Assembly (NCBI GenBank): GCA_958422185.1
Contig: CATZNW010000020.1
Span: 1 to 47,551, forward strand
DNA from: an uncultured Clostridium sp.
GTDB taxonomy: Bacteria; Bacillota; Clostridia; Oscillospirales; Acutalibacteraceae
Direction: 5' to 3'
Length of the DNA stretch: 47,551 nt
In this document: positions 35,284-43,850 of the stretch, in pieces
Numbering within the stretch: position 1 is the first letter of the stretch
Layout: the number at the start of each line of letters is the position of its first letter
Notes under the pieces: model-generated
Database searches by the model: none
Seen by the model: the letters and a program-made list of their open reading frames with translations, nothing else
What the model was told of the DNA's origin: nothing
Translations under genes and position numbers: made by a program

Positions 35284-36053
35284 TATTTTCCGCCCCCTTT
35301 CTTTGCTGCAGTCTGCGCCGAAGCCGTGCCCTCCGGCTCTTCGTCCGCTTTAGCGGCGGCAGGTATCAGTCTTGGTATTGCGCCGATCAGCGGAATATCT
35401 TCAAATTCTCTTGTAAGATCTTCCTCTTCCGTAACGGTTGTATCAAATATTTCACGGATAAAGAAGATAAGGAACATTACAACAAAACCGGCCAGCGCGC
35501 CTATAACAATATTGCGCCTGAAGTCGGGGGAAGACGGGGCGGTAGGAACCTTTGCGTAATCGATAACGCTGACTCCGCCTGCCTTGATGGACTGAACGAT
35601 CGCATCCGGTGCGATATCGGCAATTGAATTGGCAACGTCCGCGGCAAGCGCGGGGCTCTCACTGGTGACCGTAACACGGAAGATCTCCGTTTCGTTTATC
35701 TGCGAACAGGAGATCATGGAACGAAGCTGCGAGGCAGACATGTTAAGCCCAAGGCTCTCTATAACGTCTTCCAGAACAAAATCGCTTTCCAGCACGACGA
35801 TATAAGTATTTACAAGCTGCTGTGACGCTGTAAGCTCGCCCTGACCTATAGAGGAATCCGTGCTTACGCGGTCCGTATTACTGTAAACATACATTGTGCA
35901 TGAAGCCGTATATGTAGGGGTTATCAAAAACTCCGTTATACAGCCGGCAAGCACCGCGGTAATGAGCGTACCTAAAATTATATATATTATCCGCTTTTTC
36001 AGCATTGCAAAGATTTTTCTTAAATCAATATCTATTTCTTTTTGTTCGTTCAC
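35283..36053 (-). CDS. Wzz/YveK-family chain-length regulator (CapA type)
   Basis: 256 residues. Two membrane segments (about 20-40 and 176-196) flank an extracellular domain; the first is preceded by EIDLRKIFAMLKKRIIYI and the second by the Pro-rich PTAPSSPDFRRN motif of Wzz proteins. It partners CpsD, which lacks its own membrane anchor. First gene of the operon: GTG start at 36053 with GGAGGAG upstream. Confidence 0.92.
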   Translation of the reverse strand: MNEQKEIDIDLRKIFAMLKKRIIYIILGTLITAVLAGCITEFLITPTYTASCTMYVYSNTDRVSTDSSIGQGELTASQQLVNTYIVVLESDFVLEDVIESLGLNMSASQLRSMISCSQINETEIFRVTVTSESPALAADVANSIADIAPDAIVQSIKAGGVSVIDYAKVPTAPSSPDFRRNIVIGALAGFVVMFLIFFIREIFDTTVTEEEDLTREFEDIPLIGAIPRLIPAAAKADEEPEGTASAQTAAKKGGGK

Positions 36054-36115
36054 TTTATCTCCTCCGCATTTATTAAAAATAATATATTAGTGATTTTTAA
36101 ATAATATTTAAATTA

Positions 36116-36144
36116 ATTATAGCATATAATAATTTTTTAATCAA
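36116..36144 (-). promoter_or_regulatory. Promoter of the capsule operon
   Basis: On the minus strand TTGATT (36144-36139), 17-base spacer, TATAAT (36121-36116), about 60 bases before the Wzz GTG. No other strong promoter is evident for the following thirteen genes. Confidence 0.75.
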
Positions 36145-36169
36145 CTTAAAACAGACAAATATAAAAGTA

Positions 36170-36198
36170 AAAGATACCAATAAAAAATTGGTATCTTT
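36170..36198 (-). terminator. Terminator between the Dabb gene and the capsule promoter
   Basis: A perfect 11-bp stem (36170-36180 with 36188-36198), 7-base loop, followed by TTTTACTTTTA on the minus strand. Confidence 0.75.
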
Positions 36199-36263
36199 GT
36201 GAAAATTAAATAAAACTGTTTCACTTTTTTGCAAATTATAGCATAATATGACATAAAATATTC

Positions 36264-36554
36264 CTAAAATTCATAATCGACTGACACGGAAGAGATCCTG
36301 TGTTCATGCATATAAGGCTTTACATATGAACAGTGATATGAATCGTTTTGATATTCCTCCAGCGCGCTTCTGTTTTCAAGCGTTACCTGAAGTATCACGT
36401 CATAGCTGCGGGCGGAACCGAGAAAATCAGTACCCACCTCAATATCTTTAATAACAGCCACTTTCCCGCGCATGGAAAGAAGCCTTTCTTTGGCTGCCGT
36501 TTTGGCCTGCGGACTGCTGTCCTTAAGTTTAAAACAAACAACATGCTTAACCAT
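36264..36554 (-). CDS. Dabb (stress-responsive A/B barrel) family protein
   Basis: 96 residues beginning MVKHVVCFKLKDSS and containing a KDIEVGTDFLGSARSYDVIL strand, typical of dimeric alpha/beta-barrel Dabb proteins. Many members have no known reaction. AGGAGGTGGC precedes the ATG. It lies 91 bases downstream of RNase Y, after that gene's terminator, and is probably transcribed separately. Confidence 0.88.
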   Translation of the reverse strand: MVKHVVCFKLKDSSPQAKTAAKERLLSMRGKVAVIKDIEVGTDFLGSARSYDVILQVTLENRSALEEYQNDSYHCSYVKPYMHEHRISSVSVDYEF

Positions 36555-36590
36555 AATGCCACCTCCTGAGCAAGACCTGTCATAAACAGC

Positions 36591-36629
36591 AAAAAAAAAT
36601 AACGGTACCCTTAACCGGATACCGTTATT
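36591..36629 (-). terminator. Terminator of the RNase Y gene
   Basis: A 10-bp stem (36598-36607 with 36620-36629), followed on the minus strand by a run of T, just after the rny stop codon. Confidence 0.85.
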
Positions 36630-36644
36630 ATAAACGAAAACAAA

Positions 36645-38207
36645 TTATTTTGCAACGTCGCTTACCCTTGATTCCCGGATAATATTGACCTTGATCTGGC
36701 CGGGATATTCAAGCTCGTTTTCTATTTTTTTAGCTATTTCGCGGGCAATATAAGGCATTTTTTCATCAGAGACCGTTTCGGGGCAAACCATAACGCGGAC
36801 TTCTCTGCCTGCCTGAATGGCATACGCGCTCTTAACGCCTGAAAAACTTTTGGAAATCTCCTCAAGCTGCTGAAGACGCTTGATATAGTTTTCAATATTT
36901 TCACGCCTTGCTCCCGGCCTTGAGGCGGAAACGGCGTCTGCTGCCTGAACAAGACACGCAACAACGGTTTTGCATTCCACATCGCCGTGATGCGCCTGGA
37001 TCGCATGAACAACTTCTTCGCTCTCCTTATACTTGCGGGCATATTCTACACCGAGCGCAATATGAGAGCCTTCCATTTCATGATCAAGCGCTTTTCCTAT
37101 ATCATGAAGCAGTCCGGCACGGCGCGCAAGCTTTTCATTTGCGCCCAGCTCTGCTGCCATAAGTCCGGCTATATAGCTGACTTCAAGGCTGTGTTTAAGT
37201 ACGTTTTGGCCGTATGAAGTGCGGTACTTAAGTTTACCCAGCAGTTTGACGAGCTCGGGGTGAACCGAACCGCAATTCGCCGCCAGAACAGCCTTTTCGC
37301 CCTCCTGCTTAATGATAGCGTTGACTTCTCTTTTTGATTTTTCATACATTTCTTCGATCTTCGTTGGGTGGATACGCCCGTCCTGAATCAGGCGCTCAAG
37401 AGTGAGCCTGGCTATCTCTCTTCTGACAGGATCAAAAGAACTGATCGTGATAGCCTCCGGCGTATCGTCAATAATAAGCTCTACACCCGTGATCGTTTCA
37501 ATTGAGCGTATGTTACGGCCCTCTCGACCTATGATCCTGCCCTTCATATCATCATTCGGCAAAGCAACGACGGAAACGGTCGTTTCCGCAGTATGGTCTG
37601 CCGCACAGCGCTGAATGGCAGTTGCAATGATCTCCTTGGCGATGACCTCGCTCTGATCGCGCGTCATCTGCTCATACTCAAGAATCTTTCTGCTTTTTTC
37701 GGTGTCAAGCTCTTCTTCAAGAGATGCAAGAAGATGCTTTTTTGCTTCCTCCTGCGAGAGTCCCGAAATTTTTTCCAGCATATCAAACTGGCTTTTCTTG
37801 ATGCTATCGATTTCAAGTAATTTGTCGTCCGCTTCTTTAAGCTTTTCGCTTAAAGATTCATTTTTTGCCTCGATTGTATCCGCTCTTTTATCAAGGTATT
37901 CTTCCCTTTGATTAAGGCGGTTTTCAAGTTTCTGCACTTCGCTTCTTCTTTCACGGATCTCTTTATCCGCTTCGTTACGAAGCCTGTGGATTTCATCTTT
38001 CGCCTCGATAAGGCTGGTTTTTTTAGTGGTTTCAGCCTCCTGCAAAGCGTCGTTAATAATCTTAGTTGCCTCCTGCGTTGCAGAGCCGATCTCCTTTTCG
38101 TTGGCTTTCTGCTTTAAAACAGAACCGAGCACGAAACCGACAACGCCGAAAACAACCGCGCACACAACCGCTATTATAACGGCAACAGTTGTAGTCATGA
38201 GAATCAA
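36645..38207 (-). CDS. rny: Ribonuclease Y
   Basis: About 520 residues. An N-terminal membrane anchor (TVAVIIAVVCAVVFGVVGF) is followed by a long Lys/Glu coiled coil (about 30-190). A KH domain contains IIGREGRNIRSIETITGVEL. The HD domain contains GLLHDIGKALDHEMEGSHIA and AIQAHHGDVE. It is the main mRNA-decay endonuclease of Firmicutes. GGAGGT lies 5 bases before a TTG at 38207; the ATG at 38198 is the alternative, 13 bases from the same site. Unlike Bacillus, ymdB is not adjacent. Confidence 0.96.
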   Translation of the reverse strand: MILMTTTVAVIIAVVCAVVFGVVGFVLGSVLKQKANEKEIGSATQEATKIINDALQEAETTKKTSLIEAKDEIHRLRNEADKEIRERRSEVQKLENRLNQREEYLDKRADTIEAKNESLSEKLKEADDKLLEIDSIKKSQFDMLEKISGLSQEEAKKHLLASLEEELDTEKSRKILEYEQMTRDQSEVIAKEIIATAIQRCAADHTAETTVSVVALPNDDMKGRIIGREGRNIRSIETITGVELIIDDTPEAITISSFDPVRREIARLTLERLIQDGRIHPTKIEEMYEKSKREVNAIIKQEGEKAVLAANCGSVHPELVKLLGKLKYRTSYGQNVLKHSLEVSYIAGLMAAELGANEKLARRAGLLHDIGKALDHEMEGSHIALGVEYARKYKESEEVVHAIQAHHGDVECKTVVACLVQAADAVSASRPGARRENIENYIKRLQQLEEISKSFSGVKSAYAIQAGREVRVMVCPETVSDEKMPYIAREIAKKIENELEYPGQIKVNIIRESRVSDVAK

Positions 38208-38299
38208 TAGCACCTCCTTCTGTTAATAATTTTTTTGTTTCTCAAATATCATCAGAAAAGGTACAGTTTTAATATAAACCTGAAAAATCCGGGATAATG

Positions 38300-38379
38300 C
38301 TATATAAATTTTATAAACACAATATAAACTTTATATAGTTCATAACAAATATAATACACCTATATGTTGTAGATGTCAA
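38300..38379 (-). promoter_or_regulatory. RNase Y promoter and leader inverted repeat
   Basis: On the minus strand TTGACA (38379-38374), 17-base spacer, TATTAT (38356-38351). A 9-bp inverted repeat (38300-38308 with 38330-38338) falls just downstream, in the early leader of about 140 bases. Confidence 0.7.
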
Positions 38380-38457
38380 GGCTTAAGGCTTACGTTTTGC
38401 CTTAACCGTTAAAAAACAGAGCAAAAAAACCGCGCTGCAATGCGTAAAACGGAAGTG

Positions 38458-38485
38458 TTGACAAGTAAAAAATAAATGTTATAAT
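38458..38485 (+). promoter_or_regulatory. thrS promoter
   Basis: TTGACA (38458-38463), 16-base spacer, TATAAT (38480-38485) with a TG before it. It drives the T-box leader. Confidence 0.88.
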
Positions 38486-38491
38486 ATAGCT

Positions 38492-38716
38492 ATAAACCAA
38501 AGCTTTGATGGGGATAAGACTGCGTTTTAAGCTGTTTCAGAGAGCGCCTGCCTGCTGAAAAAGGTGCACAGCTGCCCGTAAGCCACCGCCCCGGAGCGCT
38601 GCCAATACCAGCCGTGCGCCCGCGTTAAGGGCAAAATGAGAGGCGCTTTTGCGCAATTCAGGTGGAACCGTGGATAATTATTCACCCTGTGCATATACTG
38701 CACAGGGTATTTTTTA
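38492..38716 (+). promoter_or_regulatory. T-box riboswitch (threonine) with terminator
   Basis: The leader of about 225 bases between the promoter and thrS has the T-box parts. A long GC-rich stem I opens with the AGAGAGC (K-turn) region at about 38539. A likely specifier ACC (Thr) lies in CCAATACCAGC at about 38609. The T-box core is AGGTGGAACCG (38660-38670). A 10-bp terminator follows (38684-38693 with 38699-38708, then T6). Uncharged tRNA-Thr should bind and favour the antiterminator, switching on thrS. The specifier call depends on a fold I did not compute. Confidence 0.88.
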
Positions 38717-38773
38717 TATATAAAATTGTCCGCGTCAGTTTATTTTTATAAGAATCAAAACGGAGGTAGAAAT

Positions 38774-40681
38774 ATGAAAATAACGCTTAAAGACGGCTCA
38801 GTTAAGCAGTATAACGGCGCAATGACTGCCGCTGATATTGCAAAAGATATTTCAATGGGGCTGTACAGAAACGCCTGCTCCTGCAGAGTCAACGGAGAAG
38901 TAAAGGACCTGCGAACCGTTATTGATGAAGACTGTTCGCTGGAGATTCTTACTTTTGACGATGAAGACGGCAAAAAAGCTTTCAATCACACGGCGTCCCA
39001 TATTATGGCTCAGGCAGTAAAGAGACTATACCCCGGCGCCAAACTTACAATAGGACCTGCTATACACGACGGATTTTATTATGATTTTGACGTTGAAACG
39101 CCGTTTTCCCCCGAAGATCTCGAAAAGATCGAGGCAGAAATGAAGAAAATCGTTAAAGAGGGCTTAATTCTTGAAAAATTTGAGCTTTCCCCCGACGAGG
39201 CAATAAAACTTATGCAGGAAAAGGGTGAACCGTATAAGGTTGAACTGATTGAAGAGCACGCCGGCAAGGGTGAAAATATAAGTTTTTACAAACAAGGCGA
39301 GTTCACTGAACTCTGCGCAGGGCCGCATCTTATGGACGTAAAGCCCGTCAAGGCATTCAAGCTTACCAACTGTACAGGCGCTTACTGGCGCGGAGACGCA
39401 AAAAACAAAATGCTTTGCCGTGTTTACGGCACGGCGTTTCCGAAAGCGTCAATGCTTGAAGAGCATATGGCTATGCTTGAAGAAGCAAAGAAACGCGACC
39501 ACAGAAAAATAGGCAAGGAACTGGAACTCTTTACAATTATGGAAGAAGGGCCGGGATTCCCGTTTTTCCTGCCTAAGGGAATGACGCTAAAAAACACGCT
39601 TATTGACTACTGGCGCGAAATACACCAAAAAGCGGGCTACTATGAGATACAGACGCCGATGATTCTTAACCGCGCGCTTTGGGAAAGGAGCGGCCACTGG
39701 GATCACTATAAACAAAATATGTATACCACCGTTATTGACGATGAAGATTACGCCATCAAACCGATGAACTGCCCCGGCGGAATCCTTGTTTACAAAACGA
39801 AAATGCATTCATACAAGGATCTGCCGCTGCGTATGGGCGAACTTGGACTTGTTCACCGCCACGAACTTTCGGGCGCGCTGCACGGGCTTATGAGAGTTAG
39901 ATGCTTTACGCAGGACGATGCGCATATCTTTATGACGCGCGAACAGATAAAGAACGAGATAAAAGGTGTTGTCAAACTTATTGACAAGGTGTACAACACA
40001 TTTGGCTTTGAATATCACATTGAACTTTCCACAAAGCCAGAGGATTCCATGGGCAGTGAAGAAGACTGGGATATCGCAACTGAAGCCCTGCGCGACGCCG
40101 TTACGGAGCTTGGCTATGATTTTGAAGTTAACGAGGGCGACGGCGCTTTCTACGGCCCTAAACTTGACTTTCACCTTACGGACTGCCTTGGCAGAACATG
40201 GCAGTGCGGAACGATACAACTTGACTTCCAGTTGCCGGAGAGATTTGAACTTGAATATATCGGCGCGGACGGCGCAAAGCACAGACCGATCATGATACAC
40301 CGTGTTGTATTCGGCAGTATTGAAAGATTCATAGGAATTCTTACAGAGCACTTCGCGGGCGCGTTCCCGACGTGGCTTGCCCCCGTACAGGTAAAGCTTT
40401 TGCCGATAGCTGACAGGCATTTTGATTACCTTAACGCCGTTAAAAAACGCCTTGAGGAGCATGGAATACGTTGTGAGATAGATGACAGATCAGAGAAGAT
40501 AGGATTCAAGATCCGCTCGGCACAGTTAGAAAAAGTGCCTTATATGCTTGTTGCAGGCGATAAGGATATAGAAAACAGCACCGTATCCGTTCGCTCACGC
40601 AAAGACGGCGAACAGGGCGCAGTCAGCCTGGATGAATTCATTGAAAAAATCGAAAAGGAAATAAATTCTAAATCTCTGTAA
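38774..40681 (+). CDS. thrS: Threonyl-tRNA synthetase
   Basis: 635 residues. TGS domain (1-62). Editing-like SAD domain with FNHTASHIMAQAVKRLYPGA and FTELCAGPHL. Class II catalytic core with PMNCPGGILVYK, RVRCFTQDDAHIF (motif 2) and PIMIHRVVFGSIERFIGIL (motif 3). Anticodon-binding domain from about 535. The ATG at 38774 has GGAGGT 6 bases upstream and matches the usual N-terminus; an in-frame start at 38726 lies too close to the T-box terminator. Regulated by the upstream threonine T-box. Confidence 0.97.
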   Translation: MKITLKDGSVKQYNGAMTAADIAKDISMGLYRNACSCRVNGEVKDLRTVIDEDCSLEILTFDDEDGKKAFNHTASHIMAQAVKRLYPGAKLTIGPAIHDGFYYDFDVETPFSPEDLEKIEAEMKKIVKEGLILEKFELSPDEAIKLMQEKGEPYKVELIEEHAGKGENISFYKQGEFTELCAGPHLMDVKPVKAFKLTNCTGAYWRGDAKNKMLCRVYGTAFPKASMLEEHMAMLEEAKKRDHRKIGKELELFTIMEEGPGFPFFLPKGMTLKNTLIDYWREIHQKAGYYEIQTPMILNRALWERSGHWDHYKQNMYTTVIDDEDYAIKPMNCPGGILVYKTKMHSYKDLPLRMGELGLVHRHELSGALHGLMRVRCFTQDDAHIFMTREQIKNEIKGVVKLIDKVYNTFGFEYHIELSTKPEDSMGSEEDWDIATEALRDAVTELGYDFEVNEGDGAFYGPKLDFHLTDCLGRTWQCGTIQLDFQLPERFELEYIGADGAKHRPIMIHRVVFGSIERFIGILTEHFAGAFPTWLAPVQVKLLPIADRHFDYLNAVKKRLEEHGIRCEIDDRSEKIGFKIRSAQLEKVPYMLVAGDKDIENSTVSVRSRKDGEQGAVSLDEFIEKIEKEINSKSL

Positions 40682-40711
40682 ACAAGAATGCACATATGAA
40701 ATAGCAACAAA

Positions 40712-40748
40712 AAAACCGGGTACATAATATGTATCCGGTTTGTTTTTT
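40712..40748. terminator. Bidirectional terminator between thrS and the hydrolase gene
   Basis: AAACCGG and CCGGTTT arms, with an inner GTACAT/ATGTAT pairing, are flanked by A and T runs. It ends convergent transcripts. Confidence 0.88.
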
Positions 40749-40774
40749 TATACAATATTAACAGAAAATACGGC

Positions 40775-41740
40775 TCATCTTTCCACAGGAAACTTGCTGC
40801 TGTATTTATCAAAAAAAGCGTTTAGTGTTTTCTCATATAAAGTGCTGTTGCAGTAATAGCTTCTTGCATGGACTGCGCCCTCAACTGCAAGCAGCTCTTT
40901 TTCACTGCCGCAGGCGTCATACAGTTCCTTTTCCATATAAAACGGCACGAAATCATCGTTCTTTCCGTGAATAAAAAGAACTGGTGCCGCTGAATGTTTT
41001 ACGCACTTTACAGGCGCTGCGTCTTTAAACGAATAATGCGCGAAAAGCCTGCACAAAAGATCGCAAATATGCAGAATGGGAAAAGCCGGCAGGTGAAACG
41101 ATGTTTTCAGCTGATATTTAAATTCATCCCACGCGCTTGTATAAGCGCAGTCCGAAATTATACCCTTTACATCCTTTTTTGTAATCTTATCGCTCATCAT
41201 CAGAACTGTTGCCGCGCCCATTGAAACGCCGAGCAAAAATATATCAAGACCCGGAAAGCGATTTTTTGCGTAATCCAGCCAAAGCACAGTGTCTTCTGAC
41301 TCATGAGTTCCGTATCCCATAAACCTGCCGCCGCTTATTCCGCAGCCGCGGTGTTCCGGCATAAGAACGGTAAACCCGCTGTTATAAAAATAATCCGCCG
41401 CAAATGCAAATTCGCCGAGACCGGAGCTTCTTGCGCCGTGGCAGGCAATAATAAGAATACCGTTGCTTTTTTCGGGAATGAGAAGATGCGCTTTGAGAAC
41501 GCAGCTGTTTGAATCCATCTCAATACTTTCTATCGGCAGCGTTTTAAAATGCCGCTCTGCGGATCTTGCCTCTTCTTCAAACTGATTAGACCCGTCATTT
41601 CCGGCTACAAGCGAATAGATAAATTTAGGTATTGGTATTGTTTTAAGCGATATGAGCTGATTTAATATCAGGGTGCATACCGCGAAAAGAATCAGTAATA
41701 TTGCCGCGGCAGCGCAAATGATTATTATCAAAGCCTTCAT
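40775..41740 (-). CDS. Alpha/beta hydrolase with N-terminal membrane anchor
   Basis: 321 residues. Residues 5-30 are a membrane segment. The hydrolase core has the oxyanion region ACHGARSSGLGEF, the nucleophile elbow GVSMGAA (Ser), an Asp in IHGKNDDFVP and a His in VEGAVHARSYY, resembling family S9/BAAT-like serine hydrolases. The active site would face outward or lie membrane-associated. ATG overlaps the prmA stop (ATGA). Substrate unknown. Confidence 0.85.
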   Translation of the reverse strand: MKALIIIICAAAAILLILFAVCTLILNQLISLKTIPIPKFIYSLVAGNDGSNQFEEEARSAERHFKTLPIESIEMDSNSCVLKAHLLIPEKSNGILIIACHGARSSGLGEFAFAADYFYNSGFTVLMPEHRGCGISGGRFMGYGTHESEDTVLWLDYAKNRFPGLDIFLLGVSMGAATVLMMSDKITKKDVKGIISDCAYTSAWDEFKYQLKTSFHLPAFPILHICDLLCRLFAHYSFKDAAPVKCVKHSAAPVLFIHGKNDDFVPFYMEKELYDACGSEKELLAVEGAVHARSYYCNSTLYEKTLNAFFDKYSSKFPVER

Positions 41741-42678
41741 TTTCTTTTACAAACAAAAACATGCCAGCCCTTTGCCTCACGATGCTCGGATATTTCAAAG
41801 CCGTTTTGGGCAAAGCAGTTTTCAACTTCATCTTTTCTTGAATCAATGATACCGCCCGTTATAAAAAAGCCGTTTTCTTTAAGATGATCCGCCGCCTGGG
41901 GTGTAAATTTCATGATTACGTCTGCAACTATATTTGCAACGATAATGCTGTATTTTCCGCTTACGTTTTCCGACAGATCACCGTACGCCGCGTTAAATAC
42001 AGGAGGCGCAAAGCCGTTTTCCGCGGCGTTTGCCAGGGCCGTTTTGACGGCAAGCTTGTCTATATCAACGCCGAAAGCGCTTTTCGCTCCCAAAAGCAGA
42101 GCAGCGATCGAAAGTATGCCGCTTCCGCAACCGACATCCAGCACCGTTGATGCGGGATTGATATAATCCTCCAGAATCTCAAGACATAAACGCGTTGTCG
42201 GATGACTGCCGGTTCCGAAAGCCAAGCCCGGTTCAAGATTCAGAACCGCCCTGCCGCGCGTATCGCCTGTCTGCTCCCACGCCGGTCTGATGAGCAGTTT
42301 TTTGCCGACTTCAACCGGATGCCAGTATTTTTTCCAGTTATTGATCCAGTCCTCCGTTTTGCACTCGTTTATCGCGATTTCATGCGGCACGCCCTGCGCT
42401 TTGAGCCTTTCATCAAGAAAAGACACAGCCTCTGCCGGATTTTCCTCCGGGCTGATATAAATATGAATAATACCCTTGGTACGGTCCTTTTCCAAAAGCT
42501 CCTCTGATATAAGATCAACGTGCGCGATCTCAAGAGTCTCCTCAACAACGTCTGAATAATCCTCTATGTAAATACCATAAGGCACCGTCATATTTGCTAT
42601 ATTTCCCGCCGTTTCAACATCCCGGGCGGGAACGGAAACTTTAATTTCCGTCCAGTCCCCCTGCCAGTCTCCTGCCAT
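41737..42678 (-). CDS. prmA: Ribosomal protein L11 methyltransferase
   Basis: 313 residues. N-terminal substrate-recognition domain beginning DWTEIKVSVPARDVETAGN; the methyltransferase domain has FGTGSHPTTRLCLEILEDY, the SAM-binding TVLDVGCGSGILSIAALLLG and IVANIVADVI. It trimethylates L11. It follows yhaM by 14 bases and overlaps the hydrolase gene downstream. Confidence 0.94.
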   Translation of the reverse strand: MAGDWQGDWTEIKVSVPARDVETAGNIANMTVPYGIYIEDYSDVVEETLEIAHVDLISEELLEKDRTKGIIHIYISPEENPAEAVSFLDERLKAQGVPHEIAINECKTEDWINNWKKYWHPVEVGKKLLIRPAWEQTGDTRGRAVLNLEPGLAFGTGSHPTTRLCLEILEDYINPASTVLDVGCGSGILSIAALLLGAKSAFGVDIDKLAVKTALANAAENGFAPPVFNAAYGDLSENVSGKYSIIVANIVADVIMKFTPQAADHLKENGFFITGGIIDSRKDEVENCFAQNGFEISEHREAKGWHVFVCKRK

Positions 42679-42692
42679 ATCCGTTCTCCTTA

Positions 42693-43658
42693 TCAGTCCT
42701 CTAAATCAACAATATGCTCTGTGCCCGAAAGGCCGTGATTATAAAGTTTTCTGTTTTCCAGCGACCACTGCCTGTCCGTAAATTTACCCGGTTCAACCTT
42801 ATCGGTTGCGCCGTGGAATTCAAATATCTGCGCGTCAAGCGTGTCAAGAGATGAAAGTATCTGAGCCTCAACAAACATCGGCCTGACCGGAGAACCGAAT
42901 TCCGGCACCCCATGGTGGCTTAGGATCATATGCTCCAGAAGCTGGGCTTTTTCCTCAGGAACGCCAAGGCGCTTTGCCGCCTCATCTACCCAAACCGCGC
43001 CCTCAACAAGATGGCCTATCAGTTCTCCTCCCGTGGAATAACCCTTGACGAGACCTGTTTTTGAAAATGTAAATTCCCATGTTTTGGCAGCGTCATGAAG
43101 GATCGCGCCGGAAAGAAGAAGTTCTCTGTTTATATTAGGATAAATCTTGCAAATCTGTTCTGCCATACGGACAATAGACATCGTGTGAAGCATCAGACCT
43201 CCCACCATTGCATGGTGAAGCCTGTATGCCGCGGGGCTTGTTACAAGAACATCCTTTTTTCTTTCCATAATGTCCGTAACCAACGCTTTAAAATCAGCGT
43301 CTTCAAAGGCGGCCACCTTTTTCATGATCATATCATAGATCTGCAAACCGCCTACTTCGGACGCCGGCACAAGATCCGAAAGATTATAATCATCAGAATC
43401 TGACGCCGGGCGGATCTGCTGGATCCTGAACTGATCCCTGCCGTTATACTGCTCAACCGTGCCGCGCACCTTAACGACAGATTCCTCCTCAAAAATATCT
43501 CCGCCGCTGAAATCCCAAAGCTTTGCAGTCATCTCGCCGTCCTTATCGCCGATCACAAGGTCAAGATAAGACGAGCCGTTTTTGGTTTTTTTCACTTCGC
43601 ATTTTTTTATCAGAACGAACCCGTCACAAAGGCCGTTTTGGAGCTGTTTGAAATTCAT
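42693..43658 (-). CDS. yhaM: 3'-5' exoribonuclease YhaM
   Basis: 321 residues. An N-terminal OB-fold (KTKNGSSYLDLVIGDKDGEM; about 15-90) is followed by an HD domain with ILHDAAKTWEFTFS and EHMILSHHGVPEFGSP. This is the YhaM architecture, a 3' exonuclease trimming RNA ends. First gene of the minus-strand yhaM-prmA-hydrolase run, ATG at 43658. Confidence 0.92.
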   Translation of the reverse strand: MNFKQLQNGLCDGFVLIKKCEVKKTKNGSSYLDLVIGDKDGEMTAKLWDFSGGDIFEEESVVKVRGTVEQYNGRDQFRIQQIRPASDSDDYNLSDLVPASEVGGLQIYDMIMKKVAAFEDADFKALVTDIMERKKDVLVTSPAAYRLHHAMVGGLMLHTMSIVRMAEQICKIYPNINRELLLSGAILHDAAKTWEFTFSKTGLVKGYSTGGELIGHLVEGAVWVDEAAKRLGVPEEKAQLLEHMILSHHGVPEFGSPVRPMFVEAQILSSLDTLDAQIFEFHGATDKVEPGKFTDRQWSLENRKLYNHGLSGTEHIVDLED

Positions 43659-43756
43659 TAAATCGTACCTCTTTTATTTTTTATGGAATAATTATAAACT
43701 ATATTTTAATTTTTATCAATCCAAACGGCGCAATTGTTATAATTGCTGATGTATTC

Positions 43757-43785
43757 TTGACAAATCATGTTTTGATTGCTAAACT
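43757..43785 (+). promoter_or_regulatory. Promoter of the pseudokinase gene
   Basis: TTGACA (43757-43762), 17-base spacer, TAAACT (43780-43785). A second -10-like TATAAT sits at 43805-43810. Confidence 0.7.
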
Positions 43786-43850
43786 ATGGATATATATTAA
43801 TTACTATAATAAGATCATGCTGAATATAAATTTTGCTTGGGGGCAATAAA

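Noticed and set aside
39809..40462. 217-codon minus-strand frame opposite thrS
   Set aside because: thrS on the plus strand is unmistakable; the antisense frame has no motif or start signals.
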